Source: Comamonadaceae bacterium
GTDB taxonomy: Bacteria > Pseudomonadota > Gammaproteobacteria > Burkholderiales > Burkholderiaceae_C
Length of the DNA stretch: 64,000 nt
Assembly: GCA_947450895.1 (NCBI GenBank)
Contig: CANFWT010000003.1
Coordinates: forward strand, 1-64,000
Direction of reading: 5' to 3'
This document shows, piece after piece, positions 37,230 to 52,242 of the stretch; positions within the stretch are counted from its first letter, which is position 1; each line of letters begins with the position of its first letter. The translations under genes and the position numbers were made by a program. The notes beneath the pieces are model-generated. The model was not told the DNA's origin, searched no databases, and saw only the letters and a list, made by a program, of their open reading frames with translations.

Positions 37230-38912
37230 TCAAGCCCACTGCACCTTGCTGCTATTGGCGTACCAGGCGTCTACCTTGGGTTCGACCACGCTCTCGATGC
37301 GGCTGCGGCGGATTTTCATGGTGGGGGTGAGGCAGCCGTTTTCTATGGACCAGGGGTCTTTGGCCACTACGATCATTTGCAGTTTTTCGTAGTCGGGCAC
37401 TTGGGCGTTGATCTGGTCTAGCAGTTGTGCCAACTGCGCCTGCGCGTCCGCGCGGAACGCTGGGTCGCCTTGCTTGGGCCGAAACTCTTCGCCCAGCACC
37501 ACCACCGCATAGGCCGCAGGCTGGCCCAGGCCAGAGACCATGCTGCTCTCAATCAGCGGGTGAATATTGAGCAGGTTCTCAATGGGTGCCGGGGCCACGT
37601 ACTTGCCTTTGGAGGTTTTGAACAACTCCTTCAGACGACCCGTCACCTTGAGCTGCCCGTCAGGGCGATTGGAACCCAGGTCACCGGTATGAAAGAAACC
37701 GTCCTCGGTAAAGCACTCGGCGTCCAGGTCCGGACGCTTGTAATAGCCCACCATCTGGCCTGGGGACTTGATCAAAATCTCGCCCTCAGGGCTGATACGG
37801 GCTTGCACGCCTGGGTTGGCAATGCCCACATAGCCGGGCTCGCTGAACGCGGGGGTGGCGCTGTGGGAATAGGCAAAGTCTTCGGTCATGCCCAGGCCTT
37901 CTAGCAGTTGCAGGCCCAGGCTGCGGTACCAGCGGATCAGCTCTGCGGGCAGGGGCGCCGAGCCGCTAAAGGCCAGCTTCGCCTGGTCCAGGCCCAGGGT
38001 TGTCAAAATCTTGCGCGCCACGATTTTGTTGAGGATAGGAATGCGCAGCATGATGGCCAGCTTGCGCGCAGGCATTTTGGAAAACACCCCCTGCTGGAAC
38101 TTGAGCCACAGGCGTGGCACCGACACAAACAGCGTGGGCCGCGCGCGCCGCAAGTCGGCGGCAAAAGTGTCCAGCGACTCAGCAAAAAACACATGCACCT
38201 GGCCCACCACAAAGCTATTGCACTCGACTACCGCGCGCTCAAACACATGCGCCAGCGGCAAATACGAGAGCACGCGGTGCTCTTGCCCCGGCGAGATGAC
38301 GCCGCCCATGTTTTGCGACACCGACAGCTCGGAGGCGGCGATGATGCGCTCAAAGCTGTGCATCACGCCCTTGGGCTGGCCGGTGGAGCCCGAGGTGTAA
38401 ATCAGCATGGCCAGGTCGGTGCCCGCGCGCTGCGGAAAACCGGCCATGGGCGCGGTGCGCGCGGTGATGGCGTCCCAGCTGTCATACGGCGTGGCTGGCG
38501 CCAAGGGGAAGGCGATGCGCGGTATATCCGCGGGAACGCCAGGCTCTTGCTCAGGCCAGGTGTCGAGCTTGCCAACAAACAACAAGCTGGCCTCGCTGTG
38601 CTCCAGCACATAGCGGATGGTGGGCGCCGCCTCGGTGGGGAAGATGGCCACTGTGGTGTAGCCAGCCATCCAAATAGCCAGCTCGGCCATAAAGAAGTGG
38701 GCGCAGTTTTTGGACAAGATGCCAATGCGCGCGCCCGGCGCAAAGCCCAGGCCGTGCAAGTGGGTGGCCATGCGCCGCGCCTGTTCCATGGTCTGGCCCC
38801 AGGTGTAATCCACCACCTTGCCCTGGCCCACCGGCTGGGTGAGGTAGACCTGGTTGGCCAGGTTTTTTTCGTGCTCGTAGATGTAGTCCAGCAGCCGCTT
38901 GGGGTTTGTCAT
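37230..38912 (-). CDS. AMP-forming acyl-CoA ligase
   Basis: This 560-residue ANL enzyme has the AMP motif YTSGSTGQPKGV near 170-181, YLPLAHVFER, and the hinge DLGSNRPDGQLKVTGRLKELFKTSKGKYVAP, where the usual TGD appears as HTGDLGS. This fits a long-chain or branched acyl-CoA ligase. The ATG follows AAGGAGACACTTTC. It converges on the esterase gene and could activate the acid released by it for beta-oxidation. Confidence 0.9.
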   Translation of the reverse strand: MTNPKRLLDYIYEHEKNLANQVYLTQPVGQGKVVDYTWGQTMEQARRMATHLHGLGFAPGARIGILSKNCAHFFMAELAIWMAGYTTVAIFPTEAAPTIRYVLEHSEASLLFVGKLDTWPEQEPGVPADIPRIAFPLAPATPYDSWDAITARTAPMAGFPQRAGTDLAMLIYTSGSTGQPKGVMHSFERIIAASELSVSQNMGGVISPGQEHRVLSYLPLAHVFERAVVECNSFVVGQVHVFFAESLDTFAADLRRARPTLFVSVPRLWLKFQQGVFSKMPARKLAIMLRIPILNKIVARKILTTLGLDQAKLAFSGSAPLPAELIRWYRSLGLQLLEGLGMTEDFAYSHSATPAFSEPGYVGIANPGVQARISPEGEILIKSPGQMVGYYKRPDLDAECFTEDGFFHTGDLGSNRPDGQLKVTGRLKELFKTSKGKYVAPAPIENLLNIHPLIESSMVSGLGQPAAYAVVVLGEEFRPKQGDPAFRADAQAQLAQLLDQINAQVPDYEKLQMIVVAKDPWSIENGCLTPTMKIRRSRIESVVEPKVDAWYANSSKVQWA

Positions 38913-39053
38913 GAAAGTGTCTCCTTGGGTTTTATAGGGGGTTAATTGCAGGCATTAGGCGCAGGCCATGGGGTTGACGAGTAGCTGCCAGCGCCGCGGC
39001 AAGCCTTTACGAAAAAACCTTCATGGCGGGCTGGCTGCGCACCTTGGTGAACG

Positions 39054-39863
39054 TCAGGCCGTGCCGACCACGCCGCCATCGCAGGCAATGGTCTGGCCCA
39101 CCACGTATTCCCCTGCCCGCGAGCACAGGAATATAGCCAGCCCGGCGATGTCTTGGGCAGTACCCACACGCCCGCTGGGATTGCGTTGGCCCACCGTATC
39201 CCAGTCCACGCCATCGGTGGCGCCGCCAAAGCCCACGCCGGTGCTCAGCATCCAGGTAGGAAAAGGACCGGGCGCGATGGCGTTGAAAAGAATACGTTCT
39301 TTGGTAAGGTGCGTCGCCATAAACCGGGTCAGATGGTGCACAGCCGCCTTCGATGCGCCATAGGAGAACGCATCAAAGGACGAGCTTTTGAGCCCATCAA
39401 TCGAGCCAATGTTGATCACCCGTGCAGGGCTCTCGCCCTGCCCCGCCGCGCGCAAGAGCGGCAGCAGCTTTTGCGTCAAAAAGAACACGCCTTTGACGTT
39501 GGTGTCCATCACCTTGTCCCAGCCCACTTCGGGAAACTGGTCCAGCGGCGCGCCCCAGGAGGCCCCCGCGTTATTCACCAAAATATCGAGTTTGGCCTCG
39601 CGCTGGGCCAGTTGGGCCGCCAAGCTTTCCACGCCTGCCAGGGTGGACAGGTCGGCGGGCAAGGCGATGCACTCGCCGCCGTAGGCGGCGCTCAGGCGCT
39701 GGGCCGTGGCCTCGCAGGCATCCGCCTTGCGCGACGAGATATACACCTTAGCGCCCTGCGACAAAAAGCCCGCGGCAATCATCTCGCCAATGCCGCGCGA
39801 GCCGCCGGTCACCAAGGCGGTTTTGCCTTGGATAGAAAAGAGATTCGAAAAATTGAGGGTCAT
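39054..39863 (-). CDS. SDR-family oxidoreductase
   Basis: This 269-residue Rossmann protein has TGGSRGIGE near 18-26, the NNAG motif in LVNNAGASWG, the catalytic SYGASKAAV (Tyr-x-x-x-Lys) and a GQTIACDGG ending. It lies 142 bases after the ligase start and 20 bases after fadH, in the same leftward series, so it probably oxidises or reduces an intermediate of the same pathway. Confidence 0.9.
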   Translation of the reverse strand: MTLNFSNLFSIQGKTALVTGGSRGIGEMIAAGFLSQGAKVYISSRKADACEATAQRLSAAYGGECIALPADLSTLAGVESLAAQLAQREAKLDILVNNAGASWGAPLDQFPEVGWDKVMDTNVKGVFFLTQKLLPLLRAAGQGESPARVINIGSIDGLKSSSFDAFSYGASKAAVHHLTRFMATHLTKERILFNAIAPGPFPTWMLSTGVGFGGATDGVDWDTVGQRNPSGRVGTAQDIAGLAIFLCSRAGEYVVGQTIACDGGVVGTA

Positions 39864-39883
39864 GGTAGGTCGGTGGTAAAAAA

Positions 39884-42064
<2,181 letters not shown>

Positions 42065-42172
42065 CTAAGGCCCTTGTGTGGCGGCGCAAAACCAGCGCAC
42101 AGAGGCGGCATGGCCCGCGCCGCCCGCCAAGTTAGGATGCTTGCTACCGATCAACGCACCCTACAAATCCCC

Positions 42173-43291
<1,119 letters not shown>

Positions 43292-43333
43292 GTCAGAACA
43301 CCGGGGAACCGGGCGCTCCCATCGCGAGGCGCT

Positions 43334-44320
43334 TCAATCGCCGTGTTGGTCTTCCTGCGCATCGCGCTCGGCACGCGTGGCCGGGCGGGCAATTTTTTTC
43401 AACCGCACCAGGCGCGCGTGCTCGATGTCGTCTTTCTTGATCTGGCGCTCGGCGTCGATCTTTTGCCCCACCGCCAACCATTGGGAAAATTCGTCGGGCG
43501 TCTCCAGCGTCAGGCGCCCCAGACTGCCCGCGCGAAAGTCGTAAATCGCAATCTCCGCCGCTTTTTGCAGGTTGATGCGCCCGCCCGACTGCAAAGCACC
43601 GCGCTTTTTGCCAATGGCGGCCAGTACTTCTTCGTCGCTCATGCTGGAGACGCCTTCGATCTTGTAGCGCGCCTCCACCTCGTGCGGGTAATGCTGGCGC
43701 AGGTAGTCCAGCAGCTCCAGCGCCACTTCTTCTTCGTTAAACGCATTGCGCCCGATGGCGCCACTGGCGGCCAAGTTGTAGCCGCTCTTGGCCACGATGA
43801 TGCGCGGCCACAGCACGCCGGGGGTGTCGTAGAGGTAAAAGTCGTCGGCAATGGTGATGCGCTGCTCGATTTTGGTGACCCCCGCCTCGTCGCCGGTTTT
43901 GGCCGAGCGCTTGCCCTTGAGGGTGTTGATCAGCGTGGACTTGCCCACATTGGGAATGCCGCAAATCAGCACCCGCATCGGTTTGGCCATGCCGCCGCGC
44001 TTGGGCGCCAGGGTGTGGCAGGCCGCCACCAGTGCGCGCGCAGGGGTGGACATGCTGGCATCCAGCCCCAAAGCCTGCACGCCCGGCTGGGCCTTGTAGT
44101 GCTCCAGCCAGAGCGCGGTGCGCGCCGGGTCGGCCAGGTCTTGCTTGTTGAGCACCTTGAGCGTGGGCTTGGCGCTGGTGATGTCGGCCAGCATGGGGTT
44201 GGCGCTGGAGCCGGGCAGACGTGCGTCGAGCAGCTCGATGACTACGTCAATGTCTTTGATGCGCTCGCCAATGGCTTTGCGCGTGAGGTGCATGTGGCCG
44301 GGAAACCATTGGATGGCCAT
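43334..44320 (-). CDS. ylqF: Ribosome biogenesis GTPase YlqF/RbgA
   Basis: This 328-residue GTPase is circularly permuted: NKQDLAD (G4, about 58-64) comes before GIPNVGKST (G1, about 120-128) and DTPGVLWP (G3). It starts MAIQWFPGHM, typical of YlqF. It acts in maturation of the large ribosomal subunit. Confidence 0.93.
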   Translation of the reverse strand: MAIQWFPGHMHLTRKAIGERIKDIDVVIELLDARLPGSSANPMLADITSAKPTLKVLNKQDLADPARTALWLEHYKAQPGVQALGLDASMSTPARALVAACHTLAPKRGGMAKPMRVLICGIPNVGKSTLINTLKGKRSAKTGDEAGVTKIEQRITIADDFYLYDTPGVLWPRIIVAKSGYNLAASGAIGRNAFNEEEVALELLDYLRQHYPHEVEARYKIEGVSSMSDEEVLAAIGKKRGALQSGGRINLQKAAEIAIYDFRAGSLGRLTLETPDEFSQWLAVGQKIDAERQIKKDDIEHARLVRLKKIARPATRAERDAQEDQHGD

Positions 44321-44367
44321 GTTCTTATTCTTTCGCTGCTTGTATTGGGCCCCCGATTGTCCGGCAG

Positions 44368-44387
44368 TTCGGGCCCAGCGGCCCGAA
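44368..44387. other. Hairpin between gshA and ylqF
   Basis: TTCGGGCC-cagc-GGCCCGAA is a perfect 8-bp stem between the gshA stop and the ylqF start. No T run follows on either strand, so it is at most a weak terminator. Confidence 0.35.
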
Positions 44388-44401
44388 GATGCCCACTGGC
44401 A

Positions 44402-45934
44402 CTAGGCGCGTGTGGAGGGCTGCCCGAGGCGCTGGGGCGACAGGTACTGTTCCAGGTAGCGGTCAAAGGGAAGGCTGTCGGCCTGCTCCGTGTCACGCTG
44501 CGCCCGGCGCGAGGCCTCGGCCAGTTGCGCAAAGTGCGCCAGCGCGTGGGGTGCCAGCGGACTGGCCAACTCTTGCGCCTTGGTCTGCGCCGAATACCCT
44601 TTGGCAAAGGCGGAAAACGATCCGCCAAAGTCTTGCGACATGGCGCGCAAGACGCGCGCCGAGGGCAGCGTGTCGGGGTTTTGCAGGGCGTGCTCGGCAT
44701 GCACAACGGCGTCAAGGTAGTCGGTGCCGCCATGCGCAGCGTCCAAGGCCTGCGCCAGGGGTGCAAACGAGCGCACCAGTTCCTGGCCCCAGTCGGTCAG
44801 GGTCACGGTGGCATCGCCACGCTCCAAGCGCAAGCCCGGTTCACGCCCGCGTTCGGCCACGCACTGCTGGTTGCGCGCCATGGCAGCAATTTCCTGGGGC
44901 GAGTCATCCGGACTGGGCTGGCTCAGGCAATGCAGCAAGAACACGTCCAAAAAGCGCAAAGTGCGGGGATTGATTCCGACCGGCTCGAACGGGTCCAGGT
45001 CCATCAGGCGCACCTCGACGTACTCCACGCCCCGCTCACGCAGCGCGTGCAAGGGACGCTCCCCCTGAAAGATCACCCGCTTGGGCCGGATGGTGCCGTA
45101 GAACTCGTTCTCGATTTGGAGCAAGCTGGTGGTGAGCTGCCGAAAGTGGCCGTCAGGCGCGCGCACGCCAATGGCTTGGTAAGGCGCATAGGGCACGGTC
45201 AGCGCCTGGTGCAAGGAACTGGCGTAGCCCTCCAGGCTGTTGTAGCTCACCGCCAGCGCGCTTTGGGCGTCGCTTTGGTAACCCAGGCGGCCCATGCGCA
45301 GCGAGGTGGCGTAGGGCAAACCCATGGTGCCCGGATGCAGCTCTTGCAGCGAATGGCTGCGCCCCGCCACAAACGAGTCGCACACCGCAGGCGAAGCGCC
45401 AAACAGGTAGAGCAACAAAAACGCGTGGCGGCGGAAGTTGCGGATCAGTCCGAAATAGGCCTGGCTCGACACGTCGGGCAAGGACCAGTTGTAGTGAATG
45501 CCAGAGATGGTTTGCATGCGCCGCCCGTAGCGGTAGCCCAGGCCACTGCGGTACACGGTCTTTGCCAGTCCGACATTGGAGCTGCCGTACTGGCCCAGGG
45601 GAATCGCGTCGTCGGCGGGCAGCTTGCAAGGCATGCTCGACACCCACAACATTTCGTCGCCCATGGATTGCAGGGTGAACTTTTGCACCTCGCGCAACTC
45701 GTCGATGCACGCCTGCACGCCCGCGTGCACTCCGGTAATGAGTTCGACCTGCGACTCGCTGAAATCGGTGGTGATATGCGGGTGGGTCAGCGCAGAACCG
45801 AGCTCCGCAGGGTGCGGGCTCATGGCCAGCGAACCGTCAGGCTTGCAGCGCAGACTTTCTTTTTCTATACCCCGACGAATGCCGCGCAATTGCTGCGTAT
45901 TCATACCGCCCAAGGCGGGTTTGCGTTCAATCAT
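44402..45934 (-). CDS. gshA: Glutamate-cysteine ligase (GshA, gammaproteobacterial type)
   Basis: This enzyme makes gamma-glutamylcysteine, the first step to glutathione. I place the start at MIERKPALGG (ATG 45934, 510 residues; GAGG about 11 bases upstream); ATG 45904 is possible. Family motifs include RGIEKESLR, HPHITTDFSESQVELITG, MQTISGIHYNWSLP and VEYVEVRLMDLDPFEP. The C-terminal region carries the usual helical ending. Length is close to the 518 residues of the E. coli enzyme. Confidence 0.92.
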   Translation of the reverse strand: MIERKPALGGMNTQQLRGIRRGIEKESLRCKPDGSLAMSPHPAELGSALTHPHITTDFSESQVELITGVHAGVQACIDELREVQKFTLQSMGDEMLWVSSMPCKLPADDAIPLGQYGSSNVGLAKTVYRSGLGYRYGRRMQTISGIHYNWSLPDVSSQAYFGLIRNFRRHAFLLLYLFGASPAVCDSFVAGRSHSLQELHPGTMGLPYATSLRMGRLGYQSDAQSALAVSYNSLEGYASSLHQALTVPYAPYQAIGVRAPDGHFRQLTTSLLQIENEFYGTIRPKRVIFQGERPLHALRERGVEYVEVRLMDLDPFEPVGINPRTLRFLDVFLLHCLSQPSPDDSPQEIAAMARNQQCVAERGREPGLRLERGDATVTLTDWGQELVRSFAPLAQALDAAHGGTDYLDAVVHAEHALQNPDTLPSARVLRAMSQDFGGSFSAFAKGYSAQTKAQELASPLAPHALAHFAQLAEASRRAQRDTEQADSLPFDRYLEQYLSPQRLGQPSTRA

Positions 45935-46044
45935 GCCAACAGGCCCTCGTGTTCCATCCAACGGCTTTGACGGTAGCACAACCTCGTGTACGTCGGGTGG
46001 TAGCAGGCTATTGCAATCCACCGAAGCCGCCGCCTTCTAAGGCC

Positions 46045-46953
46045 TTATGACAAATGCTGGCTGGCGCGCCCAATTTCAAGTGCCCCTTGGGCGGCGCCGC
46101 TGGCGGGCACGCTTGCGCCGCTGCCGTCCACCACCGTAGCCAAGGCAGCGTGCAGTTGCTCGGGCGCGTCGCCATCCAGGCCAATCCAGCTGCCTTGAGT
46201 CAGCGTAATTTGCGCTGCCTCCACGCTTCCTGCGCCAGCGCACAAAGTAGTGCGGTTCGGCGCATCCTGGCCCACCAGCACCAGCATCGCGGGTACGACA
46301 GCCTCGGGCTTGAGAGCGGCCAGCACCTGAGGTGGCATCAGGTCTTCGGTCATGCGGGTGGCCGCCGTAGGCGCCAGGCAATTGACGTGAATATGGTGCT
46401 TGGCGCCTTCAATCGACAGGGTTTGCATCAGGCCCACCAGCGCCATTTTGGCCGCGCCGTAGTTGCTTTGGCCAAAGTTGCCATACAAGCCGCTGCTCGA
46501 TGTGGTCATGAGAATACGCCCGTATTTTTGCGCCACCATGTGTGGCCACACGGCCTTGGTGCAATGCACCGCGCCCATCAGGTGCACTTCCATGACCATG
46601 CGAAAGTCGTCCAGTTCCATCTTGGCAAAGCTTTTGTCCCGCAGGATGCCGGCGTTGTTGACCAAAATATCGACACGGCCCCAAGCGTCTACCGCCTGTT
46701 GCACCATGGCTTGCACTGCGGCGTAGTCCGTGACGGACGCGCCATTGGCCATTGCAACGCCGCCGGCGGCCTCGATTTCGGCCACCACGGCCTGCGCAGC
46801 GGACACCGAGCCGCCGGAGCCGTCACGCGCGCCGCCCAAGTCATTGACCACCACCTTGGCGCCGCGCGCTGCCAGCGCCAAGGCGTGAAGCCGTCCGAGG
46901 CCACCGCCAGCGCCGGTCACAATGGCTACACGGTTTTTGAAGTCCAAGACCAT
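46045..46953 (-). CDS. SDR oxidoreductase resembling the dehydrogenase domain of peroxisomal MFE-2
   Basis: Starting at MVLDFKNRVAIVTG (ATG 46953 behind GGGAGAGAA) the protein has 302 residues: Rossmann GAGGGLGRLHA, a NDLGG..GSGG insert, LVNNAGILRDKSF, and the active site SNYGAAKMAL. The insert and the DKSF segment are typical of (3R)-hydroxyacyl-CoA dehydrogenase domains of multifunctional enzyme 2. A beta-oxidation role is likely. It is divergent from the NUDIX gene. Confidence 0.87.
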   Translation of the reverse strand: MVLDFKNRVAIVTGAGGGLGRLHALALAARGAKVVVNDLGGARDGSGGSVSAAQAVVAEIEAAGGVAMANGASVTDYAAVQAMVQQAVDAWGRVDILVNNAGILRDKSFAKMELDDFRMVMEVHLMGAVHCTKAVWPHMVAQKYGRILMTTSSSGLYGNFGQSNYGAAKMALVGLMQTLSIEGAKHHIHVNCLAPTAATRMTEDLMPPQVLAALKPEAVVPAMLVLVGQDAPNRTTLCAGAGSVEAAQITLTQGSWIGLDGDAPEQLHAALATVVDGSGASVPASGAAQGALEIGRASQHLS

Positions 46954-47062
46954 AAAATTCTCTCCCAAGGTTGCCTGGGGCCGTTGCAGCCCACAAAAAT
47001 GACGCTGACTCTACTGCACAGCGTCCCGCAACGTTTCTAACACCGCAACGAATGTGACACCC

Positions 47063-47923
47063 ATGGAACTCAACTCCGACATCCCCACCCAGCCCCCGCG
47101 CGACGCGGCTACCGTGGTCCTTCTGCGCGACGGCGCGCACGGTCTGGAGGTGTTTTTGGTCAAGCGCCACGGCCTGTCCGACGTGCTGGGCGGCGCCTAT
47201 GTGTTTCCAGGTGGCAAGCTCGACGCCGCAGACTGCGAGGCAGCGCACCACGCCCACTTTGACCGCGCACCCCAGGCCTTGCACGCATCCCTGGGCGAAA
47301 GCGAGACCGACCAGGCCACCGCCTGCGGCCTGTTTGTGGCCGCAGTGCGCGAAACGTTCGAAGAGTCCGGCGTCTTGCTTGCGGCAGCCACCGGGCCCAA
47401 CGGCGCACAGCCTTTGGCCAGTCACGAGTTTCACGCCCGCCTGGCCGCACAACAACTGCGCCTGCACACCAGCGCCGTGCAACCCTGGACGCGCTGGATC
47501 ACCCCGCGCATGCCCTCGGTCACCAACAAGCGCTTTGACACACGGTTTTTTATCGCGGCCATGCCCCCGGACCAGTTGGCGGCACATGACAACGTGGAGA
47601 CCACCCAAAGCGCGTGGCTGGCGCCGCGTACGGCGCTTGCGCAGTACTGGAGCCGGGAGATTGAACTGGCTCCTCCCCAAATCATGAGCCTGGCGCATTT
47701 ATCGCGCCACGCCACGGTAGCCAGTGCGCTGGCCGAGGCGGCAAGCCGCCCACCACCAGTCATCATGCCCGAGGCCTTCAACGAGGCTGGGGAGCGGGTC
47801 ATCTGCTACCCCGGTGATCCGCGGCATTCGGTGGCTAAGCGCGCCCTGCCAGGCCCCTCCCGCATCTTTTGGCGCAACAAGCGCTTCGAGGCTGACGGCG
47901 GGTTTGACGCACTTTTCGCCTAG
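47063..47923 (+). CDS. NUDIX hydrolase with split box (NUDT19-like)
   Basis: I choose ATG 47063 (MELNSDIPTQPPRD), 286 residues. The NUDIX box is interrupted: GGKLDAADCE is separated from AAVRETFEESGVLL by about 35 residues, as in the NUDT7/NUDT19 class, some of which hydrolyse CoA or acyl-CoA. With the acyl-CoA-type SDR next to it, a CoA-related substrate is a reasonable guess but not shown. Confidence 0.85.
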   Translation: MELNSDIPTQPPRDAATVVLLRDGAHGLEVFLVKRHGLSDVLGGAYVFPGGKLDAADCEAAHHAHFDRAPQALHASLGESETDQATACGLFVAAVRETFEESGVLLAAATGPNGAQPLASHEFHARLAAQQLRLHTSAVQPWTRWITPRMPSVTNKRFDTRFFIAAMPPDQLAAHDNVETTQSAWLAPRTALAQYWSREIELAPPQIMSLAHLSRHATVASALAEAASRPPPVIMPEAFNEAGERVICYPGDPRHSVAKRALPGPSRIFWRNKRFEADGGFDALFA

Positions 47924-47936
47924 CGTACCTTGGCGC

Positions 47937-49517
47937 CTAAGCCGCCACCGGTGTACGAATCAAGTGGTCAAAAGCGCTGAGTGCGGCCTTGGAGCCGTCG
48001 CCCGCAGCAATGACGATTTGCTTGAAAGGCACCGTCGTGCAGTCCCCGGCCGCGAAAACGCCAGGCACATTGGTATGACCTTTGGCGTCCACCACGATTT
48101 CGCCGAATTTGCTCAGTTCGACCGTGCCCTTGAGCCACTCAGTATTGGGCACCAAGCCGATTTGCACGAACACGCCCTCCAGGGCTTCGTGGTGCTCTGC
48201 GCCGGTGGCGCGGTCCTTAAAGCGCAGGCCGTTGACTTTTCCCTCGGCCCCCGTAACTTCGGTCGTCTGGGCGTTGGTGTGAATGGACACGTTGGACAGG
48301 CTTTTCAGCTTGTTGACCAAGACCGCGTCTGCCTTAAGCTGGTCGGCAAACTCCACGAGCGTCACATGGGAAACGATGCCAGCGAGGTCAATGGCCGCTT
48401 CCACACCTGAGTTGCCGCCGCCAATGACGGCAGTGCGTTTGCCTTTGAACAAGGGGCCGTCACAGTGGGGGCAGTAGGCCACGCCTTTGTTTTTGTAGGT
48501 TTCTTCCCCCGGCACATTGACGTTGCGCCAGCGCGCGCCTGTGGACAGAATGACCGTCTTGGCCTTTAGGCTGCCGCCGTTGGCCATCACGACCTCGGTC
48601 AGGCCGCCTGGCTCGGCGGCTGGCACCAGCTTGGTCGCTTCTTGGAGGTTCATGATCTCCACGCCATAAGCGCGGGTCTGGGCTTCGAGGGCAGCGGCAA
48701 ACTTCGGGCCATCGGTTTCCAGCACAGAGATGTAGTTTTCAATCGCCAAGGTGTCGTTCACCTGGCCACCAAAGCGTGCAGCAGCAATACCCACGCGAAT
48801 GCCCTTGCGCGCCGCATACACGGCGGCCGCAGCACCGGCCGGACCGCCGCCGATGATGAGCACGTCATACGGGTCTTTGGCCGACAACTTGGCTGCGTCC
48901 TTGTCGGCAGCGCCAGTATCGAGCTTGGCCACAATTTCTTCTACCAGCATGCGGCCATTGCCAAACAAAGCGCCGTTGAGGTAAATGCTGGGCACGGCCA
49001 TGATTTCGCGGTCGTTGACCTCCTGCTGGAAGGCGCCGCCTTCAATGACTGTGGTCTTGACCCGGGGGTTCTGGATCGCCATCAGGCTCAGCGCCTGCAC
49101 GACGTCGGGGCAGTTGTGGCAGGTCAGGCTCATGTAGACCTCGAACTTGAAGTCCTCACCCGCTGCGGGACGCAAGGCCTTAATCTGGTCAATCACATCC
49201 TGCTCTACCTTAGGCGGGTGGCCGCCGGTCCACAACAAGGCCAGCACTAGCGAGGTGAATTCATGGCCTAAGGGCAACCCGGCAAAGCGCAGGCTGGTGT
49301 CTGCGCCCACGCGCCGGAGCGAAAAAGAGGGCTTGCGCGCGTCCTGGCCGTCGTAGCGCACGGAAATTTTGTCACTGCGCAGGCTTTGGATCGTCTGCAG
49401 AAGTTCGCGCATCTCGGTGGAGTTGCTGTCATCACCCAACGACGCCACGATCTCCATCGGGAGCGTCACGCGTTCGAGGTAAGCCGCGAGCTGGGATTGG
49501 AGGGCGTCGTCAAGCAT
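47937..49517 (-). CDS. ahpF: Alkyl hydroperoxide reductase subunit F
   Basis: This 526-residue flavoprotein passes electrons from NADH to AhpC. It has an N-terminal double thioredoxin-like domain with CHNC, an FAD domain with [10 protein letters not shown], the active CPHC pair in AYCPHCDGP and an NAD site [11 protein letters not shown]. Length is normal. It lies 158 bases after ahpC, with a terminator between them. Confidence 0.95.
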   Translation of the reverse strand: MLDDALQSQLAAYLERVTLPMEIVASLGDDSNSTEMRELLQTIQSLRSDKISVRYDGQDARKPSFSLRRVGADTSLRFAGLPLGHEFTSLVLALLWTGGHPPKVEQDVIDQIKALRPAAGEDFKFEVYMSLTCHNCPDVVQALSLMAIQNPRVKTTVIEGGAFQQEVNDREIMAVPSIYLNGALFGNGRMLVEEIVAKLDTGAADKDAAKLSAKDPYDVLIIGGGPAGAAAAVYAARKGIRVGIAAARFGGQVNDTLAIENYISVLETDGPKFAAALEAQTRAYGVEIMNLQEATKLVPAAEPGGLTEVVMANGGSLKAKTVILSTGARWRNVNVPGEETYKNKGVAYCPHCDGPLFKGKRTAVIGGGNSGVEAAIDLAGIVSHVTLVEFADQLKADAVLVNKLKSLSNVSIHTNAQTTEVTGAEGKVNGLRFKDRATGAEHHEALEGVFVQIGLVPNTEWLKGTVELSKFGEIVVDAKGHTNVPGVFAAGDCTTVPFKQIVIAAGDGSKAALSAFDHLIRTPVAA

Positions 49518-49585
49518 GGTGGTTCCTTTGAATATAGGGGGCGGCGTCTGATGAAAATCGCGTGCAGACGACGCGGGTTAAAGGC

Positions 49586-49634
49586 AAAAAAAAGCCGGAC
49601 GGCCCGCTGCGCATGCAGCAAGACGCGGTCCGGC
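49586..49634 (-). terminator. Intrinsic terminator between ahpC and ahpF
   Basis: On the - strand GCCGGACC...GG(C)CGTCCGGC arms, enclosing a long GC-rich loop, are followed at once by eight T. It should let most transcripts stop after ahpC, giving more AhpC than AhpF. Confidence 0.8.
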
Positions 49635-49675
49635 AGGCGAGCGCACCAGGCGCTCTGCCGTTCACAGCCCGTGGC

Positions 49676-50239
49676 TTAGATCTTGCCAACCAGGTCCAGC
49701 GATGGGGTGATGGTCTTGGCGCCTTCGTTCCACTTGGCGGGGCACACTTGGCCGGGGTGGGCGGCGGTGTACTGGGCGGCTTTGAGCTTGCGCAGGGTTT
49801 CCTTGACATCACGGGCGATTTCGTTGGAATGCACTTCCATGGTCTTGATGTGACCTTCGGGGTTGATGATGAAGGTACCGCGCAATGCCAAGCCTTCTTC
49901 GTCGATATGCACGTCAAACGCACGGGTCAGGGCGTGCGTAGGGTCACCGATCAGGGCGAACTGGGCCTTGCCAACGGCGGGGGACGTTTCGTGCCACACC
50001 TTGTGCGCGAAATGGGTGTCGGTAGTCACGATGTAGACGTCGGCGCCCACTTTTTGGAATTCAGCGTAGTTGTCGGCTGCGTCTTCGACTTCGGTAGGGC
50101 AGTTGAAGGTGAACGCTGCTGGCATGAAGATGAACACGTTCCACTTGCCCTTGATGGACTCGTTGGTGACGGTAACAAATTTGCCGTTGTGGAAGGCTTC
50201 GTTTTTGAAGGCCTGGACAGGGGTGTTGATCAATGACAT
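49676..50239 (-). CDS. ahpC: Peroxiredoxin AhpC
   Basis: From ATG 50239 (MSLINTPVQAFKNEAF) the protein has 187 residues, with peroxidatic Cys47 in FTFNCPTEVED and the resolving Cys in HPGQVCPAKW. It reduces hydrogen peroxide and organic peroxides with AhpF. The start follows AGAGGAAATTACC. The leader carries an OxyR-like operator. Confidence 0.96.
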   Translation of the reverse strand: MSLINTPVQAFKNEAFHNGKFVTVTNESIKGKWNVFIFMPAAFTFNCPTEVEDAADNYAEFQKVGADVYIVTTDTHFAHKVWHETSPAVGKAQFALIGDPTHALTRAFDVHIDEEGLALRGTFIINPEGHIKTMEVHSNEIARDVKETLRKLKAAQYTAAHPGQVCPAKWNEGAKTITPSLDLVGKI

Positions 50240-50283
50240 GGTAATTTCCTCTAGGTGTTGAAGTTCAACAGGTGAACGGACAA

Positions 50284-50348
50284 ATTTTAGGGTGCTCAGC
50301 ACATTCATTGGGTTGATTGAGTCAATCATCCTGATTGCCAAAGGCTAT
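50284..50348 (-). promoter_or_regulatory. OxyR-like operator and promoter of ahpC
   Basis: On the - strand ATAG-N7-CAAT-N7-ATTG-N7-CAAC (50348-50312) has the exact four-box, 7-base spacing of OxyR sites, with degenerate boxes. A -10 hexamer TAAAAT lies at 50289-50284, with no good -35, as expected for an activated promoter. Confidence 0.5.
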
Positions 50349-50442
50349 TTGCAATTCACAAATCTTTGTCAGCGCGAAGGCGTGTTGTGCTTGCTTGGCC
50401 AGGAGTCGCTCAGCCACTCACGGAGGAACTCGCGTCCCCACA

Positions 50443-52238
<1,796 letters not shown>

Positions 52239-52242
<4 letters not shown>

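Noticed and set aside
43343-45970. 875-codon open frame on the + strand opposite ylqF and gshA
   Set aside because: Both genes underneath have diagnostic motifs; the long antisense frame is a by-product of GC-rich codons.
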